In this document: positions 42,239-50,142 of the stretch, piece after piece
How the letters are laid out: every line of letters starts with the position of its first letter
How positions within the stretch are numbered: position 1 is the stretch's first letter
Origin: JAYQKL01 sp038142705
GTDB lineage: Bacteria; Pseudomonadota; Alphaproteobacteria; RS24
NCBI GenBank assembly: GCA_965217015.1
Contig: OZ244224.1
Location: 1,364,001-1,428,000 of the forward strand
DNA length: 64,000 nucleotides
Direction of reading: 5' to 3'
Notes under the pieces: model-generated
The model's database searches: none
Seen by the model: only the letters and a program-made list of their open reading frames with translations
What the model was told of the DNA's origin: nothing
Made by a program: the position numbers and the translations under genes

Positions 42239-42829
42239 ATGAATGAAAAAACAGACAAGCCAAAAAACAGTCAAAATTATGAATTGACCAAAACCGTTGT
42301 GCTGACCGGCATGATGGGGTGTGGCAAATCTGCAATTGGACGGCGCCTCGCCGCACAGCTTGGACTGGATTTTAAGGATTCCGATACCGAGATTGAACAA
42401 GCGGCGGCTATGAGCGTGTCAGAAATTTTTGACCAGCATGGCGAAGCCTATTTTCGCGATGGCGAGAAACGCGTGATTGAACGCCTGCTTCATGAACCAG
42501 CGCATATTATGGCGATTGGCGGCGGGGCTTTTTGTCAGCCGCAAACCCGTGCGTTAATCCAACAACATGCCTGCTCTATTTGGCTCAAAGTTGATTTAGA
42601 TGAATTGGTGCGCCGCGTGAATAAGCGTCCGGGCAAGCGTCCCTTATTAGCCAATGGCGACCCGAAAGACATTTTAGCCAAACTGCTGGAGGAACGCGCG
42701 CCAGATTATGAAAAAGCAGACTTAACAATTGTCAGCTCATCTGGCACACATCAAAAAACAGTCAAGGCGGTAATTGCAGAATTAACCCAATGCGGTATTC
42801 TAATCAGTGAAGGAGACAAGCGTGCCTAG
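42239..42829 (+). CDS. aroK: Shikimate kinase
   Basis: A 196-residue kinase that phosphorylates shikimate in aromatic amino-acid synthesis. P-loop GMMGCGKS at 24-31, then the shikimate-binding DSDTEIE and the GGGAF segment; the lid arginine region PGKRPLL follows. The N-terminus is about 15 residues longer than in E. coli and polar. The Shine-Dalgarno is weak. The 3' end overlaps aroB by 8 nt. Confidence 0.96.
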   Translation: MNEKTDKPKNSQNYELTKTVVLTGMMGCGKSAIGRRLAAQLGLDFKDSDTEIEQAAAMSVSEIFDQHGEAYFRDGEKRVIERLLHEPAHIMAIGGGAFCQPQTRALIQQHACSIWLKVDLDELVRRVNKRPGKRPLLANGDPKDILAKLLEERAPDYEKADLTIVSSSGTHQKTVKAVIAELTQCGILISEGDKRA

Positions 42830-43943
42830 TCAGACAATTTCTGTCGACCTGCCTCATCAGGGACAAGACAATTCTTATGACATTGTGATTGGCAGTGGGG
42901 TGCTGGAACAAGCTGGCACGCTCATTTTACCTTTATTGGCGCGCCCGCGTGTTGCGATTGTGACAGACGAAACCGTTGCCGGATTGCATTTGGCCACTTT
43001 AACCAGCGCGCTTGATGCAGCGGGCATTGACCATTGCGTGAAAGTGCTACCAGCGGGCGAGGCCACCAAATCCTTTGCTGTGTTAGAGACAGTGAGCGAC
43101 TGGTTATTGGCGGAAAAAATTGAACGCGATGATATGGTCATTGCCTTTGGCGGCGGCGTGATTGGCGACCTGATCGGTTTTGCGGCAGCCATTTTGCGCC
43201 GCGGGGTCGCGTTTATCCAAATCCCAACCACACTTTTGGCGCAAGTGGACAGCTCTGTCGGCGGCAAGACAGCCATCAATGTCGGGCTGGGCAAAAACCT
43301 GATTGGGGCATTTCATCAACCAAAACTTGTCTTGGCCGATATCGCTCTGCTGGACAGCTTGCCACGCCGGGATTTTTTAGCAGGCTATGCCGAAATCGTT
43401 AAATATGCCGCTTTAGGTGATGCTGATTTTTTTGATTGGCTCGACGCCGGACAAGATAAATTAATGGCGCGCGATACGGATTTTTTACAACAAGCTGTGG
43501 CCAAAAGCTGCGCGGCAAAAGCGGCTATTGTCGCAGCCGATGAAAAAGAAAAAGGGGAACGCGCGCTGCTAAATCTTGGCCATACATTCGGCCATGCCTA
43601 TGAAGCGCTGACCAGCTATGGGCCTGATTTATTGCATGGCGAGGCGGTTGCGCTTGGTATGGTGATGGCTTTTGAAATATCTGAAAAATTAGGGCATTGC
43701 CCAGCAGAGCAGTCCCAAAAATTGCGCGCCCATTTAGAGGCTGTCGGCCTGCCCGTCAGTGCCAAACATTTGCCGGGCGCGCCGTTTCCTGTGCAGACTT
43801 TAATAAACGCCATGGCGCAGGATAAAAAAGTACAGGCAGGAATTATGACATTTATTCTGGTCAAAAAAATCGGGCAAGCCTTTATCTCAAAAGAGGTCAG
43901 CCCCGCGCAGCTGGAAAGTTTCTTAAGCGAGTTTGACAGATAA
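42822..43943 (+). CDS. aroB: 3-dehydroquinate synthase
   Basis: A 373-residue NAD- and zinc-dependent enzyme, second step of the shikimate pathway. The motifs AFGGGVIGDLIGFAA, TTLLAQVDSSVGGKTAINV and the metal-binding NLGHTFGHAYE with HGEAVALGM are intact. I choose the GTG at 42822, which has AAGGAG 7 nt upstream; it lies inside the aroK stop region, giving an 8-nt overlap. The next gene starts on its stop codon. Confidence 0.97.
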   Translation: MPSQTISVDLPHQGQDNSYDIVIGSGVLEQAGTLILPLLARPRVAIVTDETVAGLHLATLTSALDAAGIDHCVKVLPAGEATKSFAVLETVSDWLLAEKIERDDMVIAFGGGVIGDLIGFAAAILRRGVAFIQIPTTLLAQVDSSVGGKTAINVGLGKNLIGAFHQPKLVLADIALLDSLPRRDFLAGYAEIVKYAALGDADFFDWLDAGQDKLMARDTDFLQQAVAKSCAAKAAIVAADEKEKGERALLNLGHTFGHAYEALTSYGPDLLHGEAVALGMVMAFEISEKLGHCPAEQSQKLRAHLEAVGLPVSAKHLPGAPFPVQTLINAMAQDKKVQAGIMTFILVKKIGQAFISKEVSPAQLESFLSEFDR

Positions 43944-45214
43944 TGATAACTGGCAGCCTAATCTCACTTGCCCTGATTATTTTACTTTTAATCATAATTT
44001 CAGGTTTTTTCTCAGGCTCAGAAACCGCACTCACCGCCGCCTCGCAGGCGCGCATGCATCAATTACAAAAAGAAGGTGACCGGCGCGCGGGCTATGTGAC
44101 TTTTTTATTAATGCAAAAAGAACGCCTCATCAGCGCCATTTTGCTTGGCAATAATCTGGTTAATATTTTAGCCTCTGTCCTTGCCACTCAGTTATTTCTG
44201 GAATTATTTGGTGAAGCTGGCGTGATATACGCCACCATTGTGATGACTTTATTGGTGGTGGTCTTTGCCGAAGTTTTGCCCAAAACCTATGCGATTTTGA
44301 CACCGGATAAAACAGCCCTACGTGTGTCCTTCCCCCTGCGCGTTTTAGTGGTGATATTGTCGCCCTTCACTTGGGCTTTGGCGCGCATTACAAAAGGCTT
44401 TTTATATTTAACTGGCTTTGACCAAAGCGCGGCAGATAATTTTATGCCTGCCCATGAAGAAATTCGCGGCGCGATTGATTTGCATCACCAAAAGGCGAGC
44501 GTGACCAAAGGCGACAGAGATATGCTGGGCGGCATTTTGGATTTGAAAGATTTGACCGTAGAAGAGGTGATGGTGCATCGCAAAAACATGCAAATGATAG
44601 ACCTTGCCCTGCCGCAAGATGAAATTGTGACCATCATGCTCGACTCGCCCTTTACGCGCCTGCCGTTTTATGAAAATGAAACCGAAAATATTGTCGGTGT
44701 GTTGCATGCCAAAAACCTGTTGCGCGCCTTAGCGCAAAAACAAAAAAATGGCACGGATTTTCGAATTAAAGAGCTGCTCACCGAGCCATGGTTTGTGCCT
44801 GAAACAACTGATTTAGGCGACCAGCTCACCGCCTTTCGCGCCCGCCAGGCGCATTTCGCGCTGGTGGTCGATGAATATGGCACTTTAATGGGGCTGATAA
44901 CTTTAGAAGATATTTTAGAAGAAATTGTCGGCCAGATTGATGATGAGCATGATGAGCCTGAAGAAATATTTGCCAAAAATAGTGACGGCAGTTTGCTGAT
45001 TGATGGCGCGGTATCCATTCGCGACCTCAATCGAGAAACTGGCTGGTCACTGCCCGATGACGAGGCCACCACAATTGCTGGGCTGATGATACATGAAGCC
45101 CGCACCATTCCGCGCCCGGGGCAGGTATTTGTTTTTTATGGCCTGCGCTTTCGCATCATTGAGCGCATGCGCAATCAGATTAAGAAAATAGAAATTCGGC
45201 CTGAAAAAGACTAG
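43943..45214 (+). CDS. CNNM/CorC family transporter-associated protein (DUF21 and CBS domains)
   Basis: A 423-residue membrane protein of the HlyC/CorC (CNNM) family. The N-terminal DUF21 membrane domain (FFSGSETALTAAS, LLGNNLVNILAS, FAEVLPKTYA) is followed by a CBS pair and the C-terminal CorC_HlyC domain (DGAVSIRDLNRETGW). Relatives are implicated in magnesium/cobalt resistance or efflux. The ATG overlaps the aroB stop by one base, and aroK-aroB-CNNM is a conserved alphaproteobacterial order. Converges on bolA. Confidence 0.9.
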   Translation: MITGSLISLALIILLLIIISGFFSGSETALTAASQARMHQLQKEGDRRAGYVTFLLMQKERLISAILLGNNLVNILASVLATQLFLELFGEAGVIYATIVMTLLVVVFAEVLPKTYAILTPDKTALRVSFPLRVLVVILSPFTWALARITKGFLYLTGFDQSAADNFMPAHEEIRGAIDLHHQKASVTKGDRDMLGGILDLKDLTVEEVMVHRKNMQMIDLALPQDEIVTIMLDSPFTRLPFYENETENIVGVLHAKNLLRALAQKQKNGTDFRIKELLTEPWFVPETTDLGDQLTAFRARQAHFALVVDEYGTLMGLITLEDILEEIVGQIDDEHDEPEEIFAKNSDGSLLIDGAVSIRDLNRETGWSLPDDEATTIAGLMIHEARTIPRPGQVFVFYGLRFRIIERMRNQIKKIEIRPEKD

Positions 45215-45223
45215 CCAGATTGT

Positions 45224-45511
45224 TTAAGATTTATCAGCCGCCGCATATTCAGAAGGCGTGAGCGTTTTCATCGCCAGCGCATGCACGGGGCCGGATAATT
45301 CTTCGGCCAAACATGCATTGACCGCACGATGACGCGCCACACGTGTGAGCCCCTCAAATTCAGCTGTCACGATCAATAACCGAAAATGCGACTCCCCATG
45401 CCCCGAATGACCCTGATGGCCAGCATGCATATGCGACTCGTCTTCAATCTCAAAATGGCTTGGTGAAAACTGTGTCTGTATTTTATCTTTTATGTTTTGT
45501 GTGATGGACAT
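45224..45511 (-). CDS. bolA: BolA family protein
   Basis: A 95-residue BolA-like protein. The family signature appears as SHFRLLIVTAEFEGLTRVARHRAV with C-terminal SGPVHALAMKTLTP. A histidine/glycine-rich insert (MHAGHQGHSGHGESH) precedes it and could supply metal ligands. BolA proteins pair with monothiol glutaredoxins in iron-sulfur trafficking. The start at 45511 has GGAG about 5 nt upstream. It is divergent from the DnaJ-like gene, a usual alphaproteobacterial neighbour. Confidence 0.94.
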   Translation of the reverse strand: MSITQNIKDKIQTQFSPSHFEIEDESHMHAGHQGHSGHGESHFRLLIVTAEFEGLTRVARHRAVNACLAEELSGPVHALAMKTLTPSEYAAADKS

Positions 45512-45630
45512 AAACACTCCATTTTCAAGAAATTATCTCAATTTAATATATTTGGCCATTGCACTATGGCGCTCTAGCTTATAGGTTAGGTCGCTTGTTT
45601 TCACCACCAACTAACCTCATAATAGAAGTC

Positions 45631-46212
45631 ATGAAGCTAAATTCAAAATATTTTGATGCCATTCGGATTAGCAAACCCCGTAGTCAGGCGGTTGAGGCGC
45701 AGCAAGGTTGCGACTGGCCAGATTGCACTGAACCCGGCGGATATCCTGCGCCTGTTGACCCAGATACAGACCAAAAAAGGTTTTTTTGTTTCAATCACAT
45801 TAAAATTTATAATAAAAGTTATAATTTTTTTGAGGGCATGGATCAAAAGGAAATTCAGGCCTATCAGCGCAGCGCCCATACGGGCCATCGCCCAACCTGG
45901 AATATGGGCTCAAAGCGCGCCCATCCGGCTGGCAAAGGGGATTGGGAATTCCAAGACCCGCTTGAAATTATGAAAACAGCCGGTGTGCAGCAGAATAATA
46001 ACCCAAATCGGCGCATCACAACGGGGCAAAAACGCGCTTTGGAAGTTTTGGGTCTAGACGAAAATTGCGCACCAAAAGATGTAAAGCCGCGTTATAAAAC
46101 ACTGTTAAAGCGTTATCACCCTGATGTGAATGATGGCGATAGGTCATTGGAAGAAAAATTGAATAAAGTCATTCAGGCCTATAATTTTCTTAAAGCTTCA
46201 GGCTTTTGTTAA
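45631..46212 (+). CDS. DnaJ-like J-domain protein
   Basis: A 193-residue protein with a C-terminal J domain (about 133-193) containing HPD at 163-165, the DnaK-stimulating motif. The N-terminal part has cysteine pairs (CDWPDCTEPG, FCFNHIKIYN) that look like a small zinc site. This architecture is standard for the gene between bolA and cobS in Alphaproteobacteria. I start at 45631; residues before it are not conserved. Confidence 0.9.
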   Translation: MKLNSKYFDAIRISKPRSQAVEAQQGCDWPDCTEPGGYPAPVDPDTDQKRFFCFNHIKIYNKSYNFFEGMDQKEIQAYQRSAHTGHRPTWNMGSKRAHPAGKGDWEFQDPLEIMKTAGVQQNNNPNRRITTGQKRALEVLGLDENCAPKDVKPRYKTLLKRYHPDVNDGDRSLEEKLNKVIQAYNFLKASGFC

Positions 46213-46282
46213 TTTCAAAATGCGCTATATGGGTGTTATGTTTTCTTGCTTTTAAGAAAAGCTACCAATTAAGGACGTTAAA

Positions 46283-47281
46283 ATGACTGAGGATACCGCT
46301 ATTTCAAATGCCATGCCTGACCAACCAGATACAGAAGTGTCGGTTAAAGATGTGTTTGGTTTTGACAGGGATATGAAAGTGCCAGCCTTTACGCAGGCTT
46401 GCGAATATGTGCCTGATTTTGACGAAAACTATTTGTTTGATGAGCAAACCACTATGGCCATTTTGGCGGGTTTTGCCCATAACAGACGGGTGATGATACA
46501 AGGCTATCACGGCACCGGGAAATCGACCCATATTGAGCAAGTCGCGGCGCGTTTAAACTGGCCTTGCGTGCGCATCAATCTGGATAGCCATGTCAGCCGA
46601 ATTGATTTGGTGGGTAAGGAAGCTATTGTTCTCAGAGATGGCAAACAGGTCACAGAATTTCAAGAAGGTATTTTGCCATGGGCGCTACAAAACCCCGTTG
46701 CTTTGGTGTTTGATGAATATGACGCAGGGCGCCCTGATGTGATGTTCGTTATCCAGCGCGTCTTGGAGGTTGCGGGCAAATTAACACTGCTTGACCAGAA
46801 TAAAGTCATTCGCCCTCACCCTTTCTTCAGGCTCTTTGCGACCACCAATACAATTGGTCTGGGCGATACATCGGGTCTTTACCATGGCACGCAACAAATC
46901 AATCAGGGCCAAATGGACCGCTGGAATATTGTTTCAAGCCTCAATTATCTGCCGCATGAACAAGAAGTTGAAATTATGCTTGCGAAAGAAAAAGCCTATC
47001 AAACCAAACAAGGCAAAGAACAAATTGCCGCGATGGTGCGGGTGGCTGATTTGACGCGCGCGGCGTTTATCAATGGCGATATTTCGACTGTCATGTCACC
47101 GCGCACGGTTTTGACATGGGCGCAAAATGCAGAAATTTTTGGCGGCGATATTAGTTTCGCGTTTCAGGTCACATTCCTAAATAAATGTGATGAGCTGGAG
47201 CGTCCGACTGTCGCAGAATTTTACCAAAGATGCTTTGGTGATGATTTGCCTGCGCAAGCGGTCAGCGTCTTATCCAATTAG
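46283..47281 (+). CDS. cobS: Cobaltochelatase subunit CobS
   Basis: A 332-residue AAA+ ATPase of the MoxR/CobS group, which drives insertion of cobalt into hydrogenobyrinate a,c-diamide with CobT and CobN in aerobic B12 synthesis. Walker A GYHGTGKS is at 74-81, Walker B ALVFDEYDAG follows, and the family start VKDVFGFDRDMKVPAF is typical. AAGGA lies upstream of the ATG. cobT begins 13 bp after the stop. CobN is not in the window. Confidence 0.95.
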   Translation: MTEDTAISNAMPDQPDTEVSVKDVFGFDRDMKVPAFTQACEYVPDFDENYLFDEQTTMAILAGFAHNRRVMIQGYHGTGKSTHIEQVAARLNWPCVRINLDSHVSRIDLVGKEAIVLRDGKQVTEFQEGILPWALQNPVALVFDEYDAGRPDVMFVIQRVLEVAGKLTLLDQNKVIRPHPFFRLFATTNTIGLGDTSGLYHGTQQINQGQMDRWNIVSSLNYLPHEQEVEIMLAKEKAYQTKQGKEQIAAMVRVADLTRAAFINGDISTVMSPRTVLTWAQNAEIFGGDISFAFQVTFLNKCDELERPTVAEFYQRCFGDDLPAQAVSVLSN

Positions 47282-47293
47282 AAAGTTCGGAAC

Positions 47294-49237
47294 GTGTCTG
47301 AAGAAGCCATCGACAAATTTAAACGCGCATTGGGTCAAACCATGCGGTCATTGGCTGAGAACAATGAGCTAGATGTGACTTTTGGCACAGACCGGCCTTC
47401 GGTGACAGGCAATCGGGCGCGCCTACCCCTGCCGCCGCGTGATTTGCCTGAACAAGAGCGCAATATTGTGCGTGGCTTTGCCGATAGTTTGGCGCTTAAT
47501 CTTGCCCATCATGACACAGCGCTGGCCGCGCGCCATCGCCCGCAAGATGAACAGGGGCGCAATATTTATGATGCGCTTGAGCGTGCGCGTTATGAATCTC
47601 TTGGCGCGCAACAAATGCCCGGATTAGGCGCCAATCTGGTCTCCATGCATGAAGACAGATGCAGCAAAGACGGGCTGGCGGCCAAAAATGACCGCGATAC
47701 GGCACCGATTAGTGAAGCATTGGGGTTTATCGTGCGCGAGCGTTTGGCAGGCATGACCCCCCCTGAATCCGCCAATGGCGCCGTGTCAGCATGGCAGGAA
47801 TGGATTGAAAGTCGTGCTGGAAAATCTCTTGATGCCTTAGCTGAGGTTTTGGACGATCAGGAGGCATTTGCTGAATTAACCAAACAGATTTTGTTCGATT
47901 TGGACCTAGCAGGCGACCAAATGGCGTCAGAAAATGAAGGCGATGACGGCGATGACCAAGACAGCGAGGGCGACCAGTCTGATAATGGCGACAGCGAGTC
48001 TGGCGAGGCCGAACAGCCAGAGGGCACCAGCTCGGAAGATATGAGCGAAGCCGGCGACACACCAGAGGGCGAAGAACAAACCCTTGCATTGGATATGGAC
48101 GAAGCCGAAATGGACGGCGAGGGTGAAGAGACCGGCGAGGCCATGCAGGCAACGCGGCGCGACCCAAGCGAGGACCGCCAAAAGCCCTTTTATAATGTGT
48201 TTACCAAACGCTTTGATGAAACAGTAGAAGCCACAGATTTATGTGATGCTGAAGAGCTGACGCGCTTGCGGGGCTATTTAGACCAGCAATTAAAACAATT
48301 GCAAGGGGTTGTGACGCGTTTGGCCAACCGCCTGCAAAGACGCCTACAGGCCAAGCAAAACAGGTCTTGGGATTTTGACCTTGAAGAGGGCTATCTTGAC
48401 GCGGCGCGGCTATCACGCGTGGTGATAGACCCTTCCAAACCGCTCTCTTTCAAAATGGAGCGCGATACAGATTTCCGCGACACAGTCGTGACCCTTTTGA
48501 TTGATAATTCTGGTTCCATGCGCGGGCGCCCGATTACAGTGGCCGCCATGTGTGCCGATATTTTGACCCGCACGCTAGAGCGTTGCGGCGTGAAAACCGA
48601 GATTTTGGGCTTCACTACCCGCGCTTGGAAAGGCGGGCAGTCACGCGAAGCCTGGATGACAGCGGGCAAACCAAGCAATCCTGGCCGGTTAAATGATTTG
48701 CGCCACATTATTTATAAGCCTGCCGATATTCCGATGCGCCGTGCGCGCCGCAATCTGGGGCTGATGATGCGCGAGGGGCTGTTAAAAGAAAATATTGATG
48801 GAGAAGCGCTGATATGGGCCTATCAACGGCTTCTGGCGCGGCCCGAACAAAGACGCATTTTAATGGTCATATCAGATGGTGCGCCGGTTGATGACAGCAC
48901 GCTTTCAGTTAATCATGGCAATTATTTGGAGCGCCATTTGCGGCAGGTGATTTATGAAATTGAGAACAAATCACCCGTTGAGCTTATCGCCATTGGGATT
49001 GGCCATGATGTGACGCGTTATTACCAGCGCGCCGTCACCATTATTGATGCCGAGCAATTAGGCGGGGCCATGACTGAAAAGCTTGCCGAATTATTTGATG
49101 AAAATATGACCCCGACACGCATGGGGCGCAGCAGTGGCATTTTAACCGAGACTCAAATGAAAACACCCGCCGAGGGCAAAGCCGATGGAGCGGGTGGTTC
49201 GCGCAAAACACAAATGGGGTCGGCCCCTGTTCGATAG
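47294..49237 (+). CDS. cobT: Cobaltochelatase subunit CobT
   Basis: A 647-residue partner of CobS. The N-terminal part is followed by a very acidic linker (about 212-295, long runs of D, E, S and G), and the C-terminal von Willebrand A domain has the MIDAS motif DNSGS at 404-408. The start is a GTG at 47294 with a weak Shine-Dalgarno. The stop codon is the first part of a 22-bp tandem duplication. With CobS it forms the ATPase module of the chelatase. Confidence 0.94.
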   Translation: MSEEAIDKFKRALGQTMRSLAENNELDVTFGTDRPSVTGNRARLPLPPRDLPEQERNIVRGFADSLALNLAHHDTALAARHRPQDEQGRNIYDALERARYESLGAQQMPGLGANLVSMHEDRCSKDGLAAKNDRDTAPISEALGFIVRERLAGMTPPESANGAVSAWQEWIESRAGKSLDALAEVLDDQEAFAELTKQILFDLDLAGDQMASENEGDDGDDQDSEGDQSDNGDSESGEAEQPEGTSSEDMSEAGDTPEGEEQTLALDMDEAEMDGEGEETGEAMQATRRDPSEDRQKPFYNVFTKRFDETVEATDLCDAEELTRLRGYLDQQLKQLQGVVTRLANRLQRRLQAKQNRSWDFDLEEGYLDAARLSRVVIDPSKPLSFKMERDTDFRDTVVTLLIDNSGSMRGRPITVAAMCADILTRTLERCGVKTEILGFTTRAWKGGQSREAWMTAGKPSNPGRLNDLRHIIYKPADIPMRRARRNLGLMMREGLLKENIDGEALIWAYQRLLARPEQRRILMVISDGAPVDDSTLSVNHGNYLERHLRQVIYEIENKSPVELIAIGIGHDVTRYYQRAVTIIDAEQLGGAMTEKLAELFDENMTPTRMGRSSGILTETQMKTPAEGKADGAGGSRKTQMGSAPVR

Positions 49238-49285
49238 AACATATGTCAAAGTTCGCTAGAACATATGTCAAAGTTCGTTAGAACA
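49235..49285. repeat. 22-bp tandem repeat beginning at the cobT stop codon
   Basis: TAGAACATATGTCAAAGTTC plus GC at 49235-49256 and the same with GT at 49257-49278, then a partial third TAGAACA. The first TAG is the cobT stop codon. No gene lies in the remaining gap to rpmB. Confidence 0.95.
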
Positions 49286-49297
49286 AGTGTTATGATT

Positions 49298-49576
49298 TTA
49301 GGACGCAGCGGCGATTTGTTTTTTCAAACGGCGCGCATTGCTTGATAATTGAGCGTCTTTAGCTTTTAGAAGATAGGCATCAATCCCACCGACATGCTCA
49401 ACAGAGCGCAATGCGCTTGCTGTGATACGGAATTTCAACGCCTTGCCGAGTTTTTCGCTAGGCAGGCTGACATTTTGCAGATTTGGCAAGAAACGACGGC
49501 GTGTCTTGTTAATCGCATGGGATACATTATTACCACTCATCACGGACTTGCCGGTCAGTTCGCATACGCGGGACAT
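49298..49576 (-). CDS. rpmB: 50S ribosomal protein L28
   Basis: A 92-residue L28 beginning MSRVCELTGKSVMSGNNVSH and continuing with the basic TRRRFLPNLQ segment. The start at 49576 has AAGGAG 7 nt upstream; the ATG two codons earlier is too close to it. A strong promoter lies upstream at 49662-49690. The single-gene unit on the minus strand is usual beside the helicase gene. Confidence 0.97.
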   Translation of the reverse strand: MSRVCELTGKSVMSGNNVSHAINKTRRRFLPNLQNVSLPSEKLGKALKFRITASALRSVEHVGGIDAYLLKAKDAQLSSNARRLKKQIAAAS

Positions 49577-49661
49577 GGTCATCTCCTTTTGGGCATGGCG
49601 CCCATCATCTAGTCTTAAAATTTAAGTCGCGTTATCCGCTATACGGCACGCAAGTTGAGGC

Positions 49662-49690
49662 TTTATAAGGGGAACAGCCGCAAGCGTCAA
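49662..49690 (-). promoter_or_regulatory. rpmB promoter
   Basis: On the minus strand, -35 TTGACG (49685-49690), 17-bp spacer, -10 TATAAA (49662-49667): a near-consensus sigma-70 promoter about 80 nt before the rpmB ATG. Confidence 0.8.
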
Positions 49691-49744
49691 GCCTTTAGAT
49701 GGTTTTCCTGGCGGATTTCCTGCTGATGAACCTGATTTATTTCC

Positions 49745-49957
49745 AAATAAAAAAGAACCATTTGGCGGGGCTTAGGGGAGGGAGGAGGAAAACCGCCAAA
49801 TGGTTCTCAAACAAGCCGCAAAGCTCGTTAAAAACAAAATGGCAGGTCGCGTGACAAAAAGCCAAACACAAGATTTCACAAAATTGTGAAGGGCTGGCTT
49901 CAAACCCGACTTCAGCCGAACAGGGCAAAATATGTTAAATTATCAGAATTTCCGGTA
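49745..49957 (-). ncRNA. Candidate small RNA with CCTCC-rich terminator loop
   Basis: Minus-strand unit in a 560-bp gap. It ends in a stem of 15 perfect base pairs (49754-49768 with 49793-49807), a 24-nt loop holding CCTCCTCCCTCCCC, and a T tract. The terminator lies upstream of the rpmB promoter and no minus-strand gene feeds it. A possible promoter is -35 TTGCGG, 17 bp, -10 TATATA (49965-49970), giving about 210 nt. The loop resembles the anti-Shine-Dalgarno loops of alphaproteobacterial CcsR/'cuckoo' and alpha-r14 sRNAs. Start and identity are inference. Confidence 0.45.
49751..49807 (-). terminator. Strong rho-independent terminator (15-bp stem)
   Basis: Arms AGAACCATTTGGCGG and CCGCCAAATGGTTCT are perfectly complementary; on the minus strand the hairpin is followed by TTTTTT. 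No T tract follows on the plus strand. It is the terminator of the candidate sRNA above. Confidence 0.75.
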
Positions 49958-49965
49958 TGCGCTAT

Positions 49966-50004
49966 ATATAGTGGTATTGGGAAAAAACCGCAAAGCCACT
50001 ATAT
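49966..50004. repeat. 9-bp inverted repeat
   Basis: ATATAGTGG (49966-49974) and CCACTATAT (49996-50004) with a 21-bp centre. It overlaps the putative sRNA promoter and could be a regulatory site. A second inverted repeat, TTCACAA-AA-TTGTGAA, lies at 49875-49890. Roles unknown. Confidence 0.4.
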
Positions 50005-50142
50005 TTAGGCGTGAACGAACAAGGAAATACTACTAGGGTAGCGATTCGGACACTCTATGTTCTCACTTTGTCCATTCTTTTTTTGTTCTCGTTATGTATA
50101 TGTTGCACCCCATAACTAGTAGGGGCATGGTAAGGAATGCAC

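Noticed and set aside
49737..49928. Minus-strand frame of 63 codons through the sRNA candidate
   Set aside because: Its 3' end runs through the terminator stem-loop, it has no ribosome site, and it does not resemble DUF1127 proteins found beside CcsR RNAs.
50059..50073. GTTC-N7-GTCC before the helicase gene, resembling the alphaproteobacterial LexA box GTTC-N7-GTTC
   Set aside because: One mismatch in the second half-site, in T-rich DNA, and the gene is not a known SOS gene.
50011..50115. Short hydrophobic plus-strand frame starting with GTG before the helicase
   Set aside because: 34 codons, GTG start, poor Shine-Dalgarno and no sign of conservation; likely chance.
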